Below the pieces are notes generated by a model that did no database searches, had not been told where the DNA came from, and saw only the letters and a list, made by a program, of their open reading frames with translations. The translations under genes and the position numbers were made by a program. This document shows, one piece after another, positions 52,539 through 61,273 of a DNA stretch of 64,000 nucleotides (the first letter of the stretch is position 1; every line of letters begins with the position of its first letter). This stretch comes from Pseudoflavitalea rhizosphaerae (GTDB lineage: Bacteria > Bacteroidota > Bacteroidia > Chitinophagales > Chitinophagaceae): contig NZ_RCSU01000012.1 of assembly GCF_003991355.1 (NCBI RefSeq), positions 124,001-188,000 on the forward strand. The letters run 5' to 3'.

Positions 52539-53777
52539 TTACTGTTTACTGTAATAACAAAGGGTACAACTGTTGTTCACATCAAAGTACTTGCGGCTGT
52601 AGTTGAGTACATCTTCCACGGTAACTGAAAAATACTTTTCACGGTCGCTGTTGAAAAGCGAGGCGTCTCCCAGCAGCTCATAGAAAGCGAGATTGTTACA
52701 GCGCGTCATCACACTCATGTCTTCGAACGCGATGGCAGACTCTGTTTTATTCTTCACCTTGGTGAGCTCTTTTTCGGATATGCCTTCGCGTTTGAGCTTC
52801 TCCAGCTCTTCTTCGATGGCGGCCTCCGCCTCTTCCATCTTCACGCCTTTCACCAGTTTTCCCTCGATGGTGAGCAGGCCCTTATCAACAGTCCCGAAAT
52901 GATAGCATTCGATATTGCTGAACAGTTTCTTTTCTTTCACCAGGCTCTGGAACAAACGGGAAGATCCGCCGCCACCCATCACTTCAGTGATGAGATCGGC
53001 TACATAGTAACCATGACTAAGACGGTTATCCATATGGTATACCTTGTACAGCGCATCCAGCGGCACATCGGCATACACAATTTCCCTGCGGGGTGCAGTC
53101 TGTACCGGCTCTTCAGGAGTATGACGCTCCCATTTCTTTCCGGCAGGGATATCGCCGAACCATTTCTCCGTGAGCTCGCGCACCTGTGCGGTGTTTACAT
53201 GTCCGCCCACTACCATAATGGCATTGGAAGGATTGTAATGTTCTGCAAAGAATGCTTTCACATCAGCGAGTGTGGCGTTCTCGATATGAGAGAGTTCCTT
53301 TCCGATGGTGAGCCAGCGGTAAGGATGCACTTTGTAAGCCATTTCGCGGAGCTTGAACCAGACATCGCCATAAGGCTTATTGATATAATGCTCTTTGAAC
53401 TCTTCGCTTACTACTTTCCGTTGTACTTCCAGGCTTTTTTCGCTGAAAGCGAGGGAGAGCATCCGATCGCTTTCCAGCCAGAATGCGGTTTCCACATTCT
53501 CTGCCGGTAATTGCACGTAGTAGTTGGTAAGATCGTTGCTGGTATAGGCATTGTTTTCGCCGCCTGCCATCTGGAGGGGCGTTTCATAATCTTCTATGTT
53601 GATGGAGCCGCCGAACATCAGGTGCTCGAACAGGTGAGCAAATCCGGTTTTATTGGGGTCTTCATCCCTGGCGCCCACATCGTACATAATATTCACAACG
53701 GCCATAGGCGTGGTATGGTCTTCATGTACGATCACGCGTAAACCATTGGGGAGCGTGAATTTTTCAAATTGTATCAT
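52539..53777 (-). CDS. M16 family zinc metallopeptidase (catalytic subunit)
   Basis: 412 residues. The inverted zinc motif HLFEH (48-52) is followed by the third ligand region (KVVSEEFKEHYINKPYGD). Two M16 domains are present (second with GGGGSSRLFQSLVKEKKL). No signal peptide, so probably cytoplasmic. It is upstream of the zinc-less partner with 2 bases between them and very likely forms a heterodimer with it to cut short peptides or signal peptides. Confidence 0.95.
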   Translation of the reverse strand: MIQFEKFTLPNGLRVIVHEDHTTPMAVVNIMYDVGARDEDPNKTGFAHLFEHLMFGGSINIEDYETPLQMAGGENNAYTSNDLTNYYVQLPAENVETAFWLESDRMLSLAFSEKSLEVQRKVVSEEFKEHYINKPYGDVWFKLREMAYKVHPYRWLTIGKELSHIENATLADVKAFFAEHYNPSNAIMVVGGHVNTAQVRELTEKWFGDIPAGKKWERHTPEEPVQTAPRREIVYADVPLDALYKVYHMDNRLSHGYYVADLITEVMGGGGSSRLFQSLVKEKKLFSNIECYHFGTVDKGLLTIEGKLVKGVKMEEAEAAIEEELEKLKREGISEKELTKVKNKTESAIAFEDMSVMTRCNNLAFYELLGDASLFNSDREKYFSVTVEDVLNYSRKYFDVNNSCTLCYYSKQ

Positions 53778-53859
53778 GTGTCATTTTCCTTTATGCGGAC
53801 AGCAAATTAACGACACAAAGTACAATTTTGAACCTCCTATTGTTCGAAAAGCTTCGATA

Positions 53860-55059
53860 TTACCTTCCGGTGAGGATATTTTTTACCTTGAGAGTGAGTA
53901 CAACCGGGCCCTGGTCCCGCAGTACCAGCACTTTCAGCTTTTCACCGGGCGATTGCAGAAGATTTTTGTAGGCCTGGATATTCTTGCTGAAATTATTGCC
54001 AACGGCCAGTACGATATCCCCGGACTGGAAGCCGGCCTGTTCAGCGGGCGATCCCGGCATGATATCAACGATCTCGATCTCCCCGTCTACCAGGTACATG
54101 CCAAGCCCGGTATAAGAATAATCGAATATGTCTTTGAAGTGGGAATTGGGCGTCATGTAAATATCGCGGCGTTCGTAGTTGATGATGAGGTTGAAGCGCC
54201 GGAGAAGATCGTTACCGATCAGTCCACCCAGGTAAGGATAAGATGTAACATTGAATTCATCCTCGAAGATATAGGTGGGTACATTCCTGAATTTGTAAGG
54301 GCCGAGCTTTACCTGTTTGATCACGCCTTGCCGCATCGGGGCTTTACCACCCAGCCCTTCTGCCTGAGTGGCGTACCATCGCCTGCGCGGTTTGATCAGG
54401 GAACTGTCTGCAACAAAATCGGAGCTCAGTAACAGGCACATGCCAGCGCCGGTATCGAAATAGAAACGTGATGTGATATCTCTTTGATCTCGTATTTCAG
54501 TTTGCATGATAGGAATATTCACCAGCAGTGTCTTCAATAAAAATCCGCCCTTCGGATATTTGATGGTGCCTTTGGTGAGAACATGGATCATCGAGCTGTC
54601 GTAATCGATCTTCACAATATAGCGGCTGAGGAAACTGTAACCGATGATGCCATCGATCTTTTCACCATAGGCGCTGGTGAGCACCGTATAATCATTAACG
54701 TGAAAGTTGAGACTGTCTACATCCAGTCCGGGCAGGTGCAGGGTTTGATTGTAAACGAATTTTACGCGGCGGATGCCGGCAATGCCGCGGATGGTGCGGT
54801 CACTCAGCGTTGCGTTTATCTTGAGGGAGTCTACGGTGGAGGAATCGAGGGAGATGCCGCCACTGCCGGTGTCGAGAATGAAATTGAGTGTGTCAGGATA
54901 ATGGCCCACTTTCGCTTTGAGGGTGATGATACCGCCCGTAAGCAAACGGAAAGGGAAGTGGGCGATCTCTTCAGCCGGAGGTCCGGAAATGATCTCCTGT
55001 GCAGGAAGCAATGGCCTGATAAGGGTTATTAGGAACAGAAAAATGGCAAGGCGTCGCAT
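53860..55059 (-). CDS. Secreted retropepsin-like aspartyl protease with PDZ domain
   Basis: 399 residues. A signal peptide (IFLFLITLIRPLLPAQ) precedes two aspartyl-protease lobes, each with a DTG motif: ILDTGSGGIS (Asp 63) and FYFDTGAGMCLL (about residue 203). Residues about 305-390 are a PDZ domain (GLGMYLVDGEIEIVDIMPGS, GFQSGDIVLAVG). This single-chain pepsin-like plus PDZ form is common in Bacteroidota. Location is periplasm or cell surface. Its substrate is unknown; it may process peptides that have entered the envelope. Confidence 0.93.
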   Translation of the reverse strand: MRRLAIFLFLITLIRPLLPAQEIISGPPAEEIAHFPFRLLTGGIITLKAKVGHYPDTLNFILDTGSGGISLDSSTVDSLKINATLSDRTIRGIAGIRRVKFVYNQTLHLPGLDVDSLNFHVNDYTVLTSAYGEKIDGIIGYSFLSRYIVKIDYDSSMIHVLTKGTIKYPKGGFLLKTLLVNIPIMQTEIRDQRDITSRFYFDTGAGMCLLLSSDFVADSSLIKPRRRWYATQAEGLGGKAPMRQGVIKQVKLGPYKFRNVPTYIFEDEFNVTSYPYLGGLIGNDLLRRFNLIINYERRDIYMTPNSHFKDIFDYSYTGLGMYLVDGEIEIVDIMPGSPAEQAGFQSGDIVLAVGNNFSKNIQAYKNLLQSPGEKLKVLVLRDQGPVVLTLKVKNILTGR

Positions 55060-55234
55060 GCAGCTAGTTTAATACATTTCCCCGGAATGCTCACTGTTTT
55101 ATCAACGAACGGCAGACTTCAGTGTACATATAACACGCAAGGCTGTCCTGTATTTTGACATTCAATAGTAAGTTAATAGATTTTAGGTTACAAAGCCTTA
55201 CCGATGATATAAAATAAATACGGGGCCGATTGCG

Positions 55235-55242
55235 TATTTTTG
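55235..55242 (+). promoter_or_regulatory. -7 promoter box for mqnC (TATTTTTG)
   Basis: A perfect TAnnTTTG ends 16 bases before the mqnC ATG, in the 199-base divergent region. The expected start of transcription is near 55248, giving a leader of about 10 nt. No clear -33 TTTG at the right distance. Confidence 0.6.
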
Positions 55243-55258
55243 TGGCTCAATAGTTCCT

Positions 55259-56383
55259 ATGCACCTACAAGATTTGTATCAGAAGGCCCTGAACTTTGAG
55301 TTTCTGACCATTGAAGAAGGAATGATGCTGTTTGAAGAATCGCCCTTGTCAGAGCTGATGTTCGTAGCGGATGAGCTCCGTAAGAAACAGGTGCCGCACG
55401 GTAAAGTGACCTGGCAGATAGACCGCAACGTGAATACTACCAATGTTTGTATCGCCAATTGCAAATTCTGTAATTTCTATCGCATTCCCGGTCACGCTGA
55501 AGCGTACATTACAGATATCGAAACCTATAAAAAGAAGATCGAAGAAACCATCCGCTGGGGCGGCGACCAGTTGCTGCTGCAGGGTGGGCACCATCCCGGT
55601 CTTGGCCTTCAGTTCTATGTTGATCTCTTCAAACAACTGAAGCAACTCTATCCCAATATCAAATTGCATACACTCGGGCCACCCGAAGTGGCGCATATCA
55701 CCAAGCTGGAAAAATCCACACACCGCGAAGTACTCAGCGCATTGAAAGAAGCAGGGATGGACAGCCTTCCCGGCGCCGGTGCGGAGATCCTGGTAGACCG
55801 TGTCCGCCGCCTCATCTCCAAAGGAAAATGCGGCGCACAGGAATGGCTCGATATCATGGCGGAGGCACATCAGCTGGACATCACCACTTCCGGCACCATG
55901 ATGTTCGGTCATGTGGAAACCGTTCGTGAAAGATTCGAGCACCTGGTGAAGATCCGTGAAGTGCAATCCCGTAAGCCGGAACATGCCAATGGCTTCCTGG
56001 CTTTCATTCCCTGGACATTCCAGGATGTTGACACACTCCTCACCCGCATCCGCGGTGTGCAGAACCTCACCACTCCTGATGAATATATCCGCATGATCGC
56101 GATCAGCCGGATCATGCTGCCCAACGTGAAAAACATCCAGGCATCCTGGCTGACTGTTGGTAAAAAAACCGCACAGATCTGCCTGCATGCCGGCGCCAAT
56201 GACTTCGGCAGCATCATGCTGGAAGAGAATGTAGTGAGTGCAGCGGGTGCCCCTCACCGTTTTACGTACAGGAGCATCCAGGAAGCTATTACTGAAGCTG
56301 GCTTCACCCCACAGCTGCGCACCCAGAAATACCAGTTCAGGGAAATGCCGGCTGTGATCGAAGAACAGGTGATCAATTATTAA
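55259..56383 (+). CDS. mqnC: Cyclic dehypoxanthinyl futalosine synthase (radical SAM)
   Basis: 374 residues. The radical SAM cluster motif CIANCKFCNF gives Cys 64, 68 and 71, followed by the usual GGDQLLLQGGHHPGLGLQFY and SLPGAGAEILVDRVR segments and a C-terminal MLEENVVSAAG. MqnC closes the ring of dehypoxanthinyl futalosine in the futalosine route to menaquinone. Menaquinol is the electron donor to the alternative complex III encoded 20 kb away, so both parts of the respiratory chain are in this window. A palindromic repeat begins 3 bases after the stop. Confidence 0.95.
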   Translation: MHLQDLYQKALNFEFLTIEEGMMLFEESPLSELMFVADELRKKQVPHGKVTWQIDRNVNTTNVCIANCKFCNFYRIPGHAEAYITDIETYKKKIEETIRWGGDQLLLQGGHHPGLGLQFYVDLFKQLKQLYPNIKLHTLGPPEVAHITKLEKSTHREVLSALKEAGMDSLPGAGAEILVDRVRRLISKGKCGAQEWLDIMAEAHQLDITTSGTMMFGHVETVRERFEHLVKIREVQSRKPEHANGFLAFIPWTFQDVDTLLTRIRGVQNLTTPDEYIRMIAISRIMLPNVKNIQASWLTVGKKTAQICLHAGANDFGSIMLEENVVSAAGAPHRFTYRSIQEAITEAGFTPQLRTQKYQFREMPAVIEEQVINY

Positions 56384-56385
56384 AG

Positions 56386-56512
56386 CAGGGTGTTGCCCAG
56401 TCGCTCGCCTCTGGCGAGTGACTTGTATTTAGTCGCCTCCGGCGACGCGGTGTTCGCCGGAGGCGAACAAATAGAGGTCACTCGCCAGAGGCGAGCGACT
56501 GGGCACACCCTG
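56386..56512. repeat. Nested palindromic repeat, copy 3
   Basis: The outer boundary is CAGGGTGT/CACACCCTG. The arms pair over about 36 bp with one unpaired T. Inside are four small hairpins: CTCGCC-TCT-GGCGAG, GTCGCC-TCC-GGCGAC, TTCGCC-GGA-GGCGAA and CTCGCC-AGA-GGCGAG. It starts 3 bases after the mqnC stop. Paired changes in the two outer arms (TCT/AGA here, TCC/GGA in copy 4) preserve the long pairing. Confidence 0.92.
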
Positions 56513-56569
56513 AGTATACTCTTCTTCCGGTTAAGGCTTGTGTTTGGTTGCGCATAAACCATAACGCTT

Positions 56570-59500
56570 ATGTCAACACGCTTGCCCATTTCCCCCACCC
56601 GTAAACCGCTGCGTGTTGGATTGGCCATCCTGGCCGTCCTGATGCTTTGCATTTTCCTGTGGAAAATGATCTTCGATCCGCCCTCTCACGGCTATGCATA
56701 CCTGCTATGGCTGATGGGGACCCTTTGCTGTCTCATCATTATCATGCTCGATCTTTTTGTTGCCGCCCGCAACCAACTGATCGCAAAAGCACTCCAGGAA
56801 AAAGACCTCAATTCACTCTCCTATGCCCTCAACTTTGGCTGGATGGGAAGCTGGAAGCTCAACCTCCTCAGCAGTGAAGTAACCCTCAGCAAAGAATTCA
56901 TGAGCCTGCTGGGCGAAGAACCCAAAGAAACCAGTATGGTGTTCTCCACTTATATGCAACGCTATGTTCCGCCAGACACACATGTCAAGCTCAAAGAGAT
57001 GCTCATCCTGGCCATGGAGAACCGCCACAATCCTGATTTTGAGGCCAGCTTCGATCATCCCATCAGAAGAAGGAATGGCAGCATCGCGCATATCTTCGTC
57101 CGGGCCAGGATCATGAACGAGAACGAAGGCTTCGGCATCGCCAGGGATATCACAGACCTCAAGAATGCCGAAACAGAACTGGCCCTGAAAGAAAAAAGAT
57201 TCCGGCTACTGGCCGAATACTCGGATGATATCATCTCTGAGCACAAACCCAACAGCGAATTCGTATATATCTCTCCGTCAGTGAAAAAGATCCTTGGCTA
57301 TACGCCGGAAGAGATCGAAGGGCGAACCGTGCTGGAATTCCTTCACCCGGAAGACATTCACAAATTCGCCCCCACCAGTCAGTATTTGGACGCATTCAAT
57401 ACCCGTGATAATCTCATTGTTCGCTATCGCATGCGCACCAGGCAGGGAACTTACACCTGGCTGGAAAGCATCGTAAAACCCATCAGGGAGAATGGTAAGG
57501 TTACCGGCGTGATCTCTACCTCCCGCGATATCACTGAGCGTAAGATCTATGAAGACGAAGTGAAACAGAACAAGGAACTACTCCGCACCGTAATCGATTC
57601 AACGCCGGACTGGATCTTCATCAAAGACAATGATTTCAAATTCCGCCTGGTGAACCAGGGCTTTGCCAATGCATTGAACAAATTGCCTGAAGACTTTATC
57701 GGCAAAACCGATATCGAAGTTGGCTTCCCCGAAGAAGCCGTGATGGGCAACAAGGAAAAAGGCATTCACGGTTTCCATGAAGACGACGCACAGGTGCTGC
57801 AAACAGGCAAGAGCAAAATGGTGATCGAAGAATCCTATATGCTCAATGGGCGTCGCATCACCATGAGCGTTGTAAAAGTACCCGTGCTGGACGCTGACAA
57901 AAAGAGGGTCACCGGGATCCTGGGCTATGCTCACGATATTTCAGAACTCAAGGAAGCCAGTGAAAAGTTATTGCAGGACGAGAAGCTGCGCCGCTCCCTG
58001 GCTTCCGCCTCTCATCTGCTCCTCAGCAATGCCAACCTGGAAGCTGCGATGGGAGATGCGATGAAAAGATTGGGCGAAGACTTGCTGGTGGACCATGTGG
58101 AAGTATTCACCAATGAACAACAACGTGAAACCAATGAATGGAAATGCACCCGCCTGCTCACCTGGAAAAGGAATATGGACGATGTGATCCAGCATCGTAA
58201 TCCAGCCGAATCCACAACACTTTACCCTGACTCTCCTGTTTTCATCGCTTTACAAAATAGAAAAGTGTACCACGGCAACGTGTCCAATATCGTGAGTGAA
58301 CGCATCAGGGAATATTATCATTCGGAAGGAGTGCAGAGTATTGCCGTGATCCCAATCTTCAATCAGCAGTTCTTCTGGGGCTTTGCCGTTTTCAGGAATA
58401 ACCAGGTAAAGAAAAGTTGGAGCGATGCAGAGGTCTCCGCACTGGAGTTCTTCAGTACAACTCTAACGGCTGCGGTTGAACGTAAACAGATGGAGAAGGA
58501 GCTGATCGAAGCCCGGAACCTGGCGGAATCGGCCAGCCTGGCCAAAAGTAATTTCATGGCCAATATGAGCCATGAACTGCGTACTCCCATGAACGGCATC
58601 ATCGGATTCACGGACCTGGTGCTCACCACCAACCTGCAAACTGTGCAGTACGAATATCTTTCCAACGTAAAGAAATCAGCCTACGGCCTGCTGGAGATTA
58701 TCAATGATATCCTCGAATTCTCCAAAATAGAAGCAGGTAAACTGCAGATCGATCATATTCAATTCCCGCTGGATACGCTGGTACAGGAATCTGTAGACAT
58801 TCTCACGGTGAAAGCCCACGAGAAAAAACTTGAAGTGATCTGTCATATCGATCCGGAACTACCTTCACAATTTGTGGGAGACCCCACCCGTATCCGTCAG
58901 ATACTGGTGAACCTGTTGGGCAATGCCATCAAGTTCACTCCTGCAGGTGAGATCTTTATTTCTTTGATCGTAGGAAGAGGCATTCACCTGGAAAATGAAA
59001 AAAGGATCATGGATGTGGTACTCTCTGTACAGGATACTGGTATCGGCATTTCGCCTCAACAACTGGCTCGCATCTTCGATAGCTTCACGCAGGCAGATGT
59101 GGCCACCACCCGCAACTACGGCGGAACAGGGCTCGGTCTCACCATTTCCAAAAGTCTTGCAGAAATGATGGGCGGCGCCATCACAGTAGCCAGTGAGCTG
59201 GGCAAAGGCAGTACATTCAGTCTTACGCTTCCGATGGAAGTAGCGGATGAGGTACCCCATTCGGCCGGAGAAGAAAAACCACCGCTCCGCAAAGTGCTGG
59301 TGATAGATGATAACAGCACCAACCGGTGGCTGATGCAGGAGATCCTTCGTCATTTCAATATCAGTTCTGAAACAGCGTCCGGCGCCCGCGAAGCGCTCGA
59401 AGTACTGGACCGTGTTCAACAGAACAATGAACCACTTGACCTCATCATCACAGACCATCATATGCCCGAAATGAACGGCATTCAACTGGTACAGGAAATG

Positions 59501-60094
59501 CGCAAGCGCCTGGGAGAACTGAGCCAGCCAACGATACTCATGTTATCCAGCATTGAAAAGAACGAACACCAGGAAGCAGCTACAGCGCTGGGCATTCATC
59601 GTTTCCTTACCAAACCGGTAAAAATGCATGAGCTGCACGAACTGCTCTGCTCTATTTTCAACACCACCCAGGAAAAGACTACAACCGCACCGAAGAAAGA
59701 AAACAAATTGCAAAAAGGCAATGGCGCAGCCATCCTGGTGGTGGAAGACGAACCGGTGAACATGATGCTTATCAGTGAGATCCTCGGCAGAATGGGCTTT
59801 AAAGTTTTACAGGCAAAAAATGGCAGGGAAGCCATCAACCTGCTGCAGCAAACAAGCCCGGCCCTGATCTTCATGGATGTGAACATGCCGGAAATGGACG
59901 GCTACGCAACAACCAGGCATATCCGCAGCATGCCGGGCCCCAATCAACATATTCCGATCATCGCCCTCACCGCTGATGCCATGGAAGGCGATAAAGAGAA
60001 TTGTCTCCGCAATGGCATGGACGATTACCTTGCCAAACCATTCCAGATAGAAGAACTCACCGAAATGTTAAAAAGACAGGAATTGGTTAGTTGA
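56570..60094 (+). CDS. Hybrid sensor histidine kinase with three PAS, one GAF and two receiver domains
   Basis: 1174 residues. Two membrane helices (about 14-36 and 41-64) have a short loop and no large periplasmic part, so sensing is probably internal. Next come PAS 1 (about 80-205), PAS 2 (about 208-335), PAS 3 (about 340-465) and a GAF-like domain (about 475-640). HisKA carries phospho-accepting His 668 (MSHELRTPMNGI). HATPase_c has an N-box (NLLGNAIKFTP) and G-boxes DTGIGISP and GGTGLGLTIS. Two receivers have Asp 962 (DHHMPEMNG) and Asp 1103 (MDVNMPEMDG). The output partner is not encoded beside it. A repeat copy begins 34 bases after the stop. Confidence 0.95.
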   Translation: MSTRLPISPTRKPLRVGLAILAVLMLCIFLWKMIFDPPSHGYAYLLWLMGTLCCLIIIMLDLFVAARNQLIAKALQEKDLNSLSYALNFGWMGSWKLNLLSSEVTLSKEFMSLLGEEPKETSMVFSTYMQRYVPPDTHVKLKEMLILAMENRHNPDFEASFDHPIRRRNGSIAHIFVRARIMNENEGFGIARDITDLKNAETELALKEKRFRLLAEYSDDIISEHKPNSEFVYISPSVKKILGYTPEEIEGRTVLEFLHPEDIHKFAPTSQYLDAFNTRDNLIVRYRMRTRQGTYTWLESIVKPIRENGKVTGVISTSRDITERKIYEDEVKQNKELLRTVIDSTPDWIFIKDNDFKFRLVNQGFANALNKLPEDFIGKTDIEVGFPEEAVMGNKEKGIHGFHEDDAQVLQTGKSKMVIEESYMLNGRRITMSVVKVPVLDADKKRVTGILGYAHDISELKEASEKLLQDEKLRRSLASASHLLLSNANLEAAMGDAMKRLGEDLLVDHVEVFTNEQQRETNEWKCTRLLTWKRNMDDVIQHRNPAESTTLYPDSPVFIALQNRKVYHGNVSNIVSERIREYYHSEGVQSIAVIPIFNQQFFWGFAVFRNNQVKKSWSDAEVSALEFFSTTLTAAVERKQMEKELIEARNLAESASLAKSNFMANMSHELRTPMNGIIGFTDLVLTTNLQTVQYEYLSNVKKSAYGLLEIINDILEFSKIEAGKLQIDHIQFPLDTLVQESVDILTVKAHEKKLEVICHIDPELPSQFVGDPTRIRQILVNLLGNAIKFTPAGEIFISLIVGRGIHLENEKRIMDVVLSVQDTGIGISPQQLARIFDSFTQADVATTRNYGGTGLGLTISKSLAEMMGGAITVASELGKGSTFSLTLPMEVADEVPHSAGEEKPPLRKVLVIDDNSTNRWLMQEILRHFNISSETASGAREALEVLDRVQQNNEPLDLIITDHHMPEMNGIQLVQEMRKRLGELSQPTILMLSSIEKNEHQEAATALGIHRFLTKPVKMHELHELLCSIFNTTQEKTTTAPKKENKLQKGNGAAILVVEDEPVNMMLISEILGRMGFKVLQAKNGREAINLLQQTSPALIFMDVNMPEMDGYATTRHIRSMPGPNQHIPIIALTADAMEGDKENCLRNGMDDYLAKPFQIEELTEMLKRQELVS

Positions 60095-60127
60095 ATTTTC
60101 AGAGTGCTGACTAGAAGGTCGGAGAGT

Positions 60128-60237
60128 TGGCAGTCGCTCGCCTCCGGCGAGTGACTTTTATTTAGTCGCCTCCGGCGACGCAGGGTTCGCCGGAGGCGAA
60201 CAAGTAGAAGTCACTCGCCGGAGGCGAGCGACTGCCA
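60128..60237. repeat. Nested palindromic repeat, copy 4
   Basis: The arms TGGCAGTCGC.../...GCGACTGCCA are fully complementary and each is itself nearly palindromic around CTCGCC-TCC-GGCGAG. The two inner hairpins are GTCGCC-TCC-GGCGAC and TTCGCC-GGA-GGCGAA, in the same order as copy 3 and opposite to copy 1 on the plus strand. It lies after the hybrid kinase gene. Confidence 0.92.
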
Positions 60238-60285
60238 CACCCTGCTCCAGCTGCCACACCCAGCTCCAGCTGCCGCACCCTGCAA
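60235..60285. repeat. Short tandem repeat of 19 bp next to palindromic copy 4
   Basis: About 2.7 units: 60235-60253 (CCACACCCTGCTCCAGCTG), 60254-60272 (one mismatch), then a partial unit from 60273. It starts within the right boundary of palindromic copy 4 and repeats the CACACCCTG edge of the element. Confidence 0.85.
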
Positions 60286-60327
60286 CGCCAGGCATACTAA
60301 TTGCGTCTTATCACCAAAAGATTCAGC

Positions 60328-60615
60328 ATGAACCGACCTGGTCAGCCTTCTTTGGCCATCTGTTTGTTAATGGACTTAATTGGCTTTATGAGTTATGCCA
60401 TCCCCGGCCTCGGAGAATTTGCGGATATTATCTGGGCTCCTGTTTCAGCCTTTATCTTCTTCAGGTTATTCGGCGGTTGGAAAGGCGCTTTCGGCGGACT
60501 TTTCAATTTCATCGAAGAACTGATGCCCGGACTGGATTTCATTCCCAGCTTTACACTGATGTATTTCTGGCAAAGATCTAGCCGCCCACTGCAAACCGGT
60601 ATCCAACGCCCTTGA
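60328..60615 (+). CDS. Small membrane protein of unknown function
   Basis: 95 residues from ATG 60328 (MNRPGQPSLAICLLMDLIGF); the frame extends nine codons to a TTG that I reject. There are two hydrophobic segments (about 10-26 and 33-46) with a Gly-rich stretch FGGWKGAFGGLFNFIEELMP before a final DFIPSFTLMYFWQ. It is conserved-looking, but I do not recognise a family. Its last 38 bases overlap the convergent response-regulator gene. Confidence 0.7.
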   Translation: MNRPGQPSLAICLLMDLIGFMSYAIPGLGEFADIIWAPVSAFIFFRLFGGWKGAFGGLFNFIEELMPGLDFIPSFTLMYFWQRSSRPLQTGIQRP

Positions 60616-61273
60616 TGGTAATGATGCTCAGCCGCTCATCTTCGCGCAGGTAACTGCGCAGCTTGGTAATATATACATCCAGGTTCCTGGAATTGAAGAA
60701 AGAATCATTTCCCCACAGGAGATTCAGTATTTCCTTTCGATCTATAATGCGATCCCGGTGCGCATACAATAAACGAAGCAACTCGCTCTCACGGAAACTG
60801 AGCTTACGTTCATCTGTACCCGCAGTAAGCGTCTGCCGGATGAAATGAAAACTGTACTTTCCGATATTAACTGTTTCAATAGCCTCCTCATTTACTTTTG
60901 CGGACCTCTTTCCTTTCAGCACATTTTCAATACGGACAATCAACTCTTCCATGCTGAAAGGCTTTCGGATATAATCATTACCGCCAACAGAGAAGCCTTT
61001 CACCAGGTCAGCGGTCTGCGTTTTGGCCGTAAGGAAAATGATAGGAATATTTTCGTTGAACTGCCTGATCTCTGTAGCCAGCGTGAAGCCATCAACGCCG
61101 GGCAGCATTACGTCCAGCACGCATACATCGGGATTGCATTGGCAGAATTGAGCCACCACCTGCGCACCATCGCTTTCCATGATCACATGGTAGCCCCTGC
61201 TCTCCAGGCTTTCCTTTACGATCTTGCCCAGGAACAATTCATCTTCTACATACAGGATTGTGCCGGAACTCAT
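60578..61273 (-). CDS. OmpR family response regulator
   Basis: 231 residues. The receiver domain has phospho-accepting Asp 54 (CVLDVMLPGVDGF), the conserved Thr (IIFLTAKTQ) and Lys (YIRKPFSMEEL). A winged-helix output domain follows (about 135-229; SFRESELLRLLYAHRDRIIDR, RNLDVYITKLRSYL). It overlaps the histidine kinase stop by 4 bases, a typical two-component pair. Targets unknown. Confidence 0.96.
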   Translation of the reverse strand: MSSGTILYVEDELFLGKIVKESLESRGYHVIMESDGAQVVAQFCQCNPDVCVLDVMLPGVDGFTLATEIRQFNENIPIIFLTAKTQTADLVKGFSVGGNDYIRKPFSMEELIVRIENVLKGKRSAKVNEEAIETVNIGKYSFHFIRQTLTAGTDERKLSFRESELLRLLYAHRDRIIDRKEILNLLWGNDSFFNSRNLDVYITKLRSYLREDERLSIITIKGVGYRFAVGG

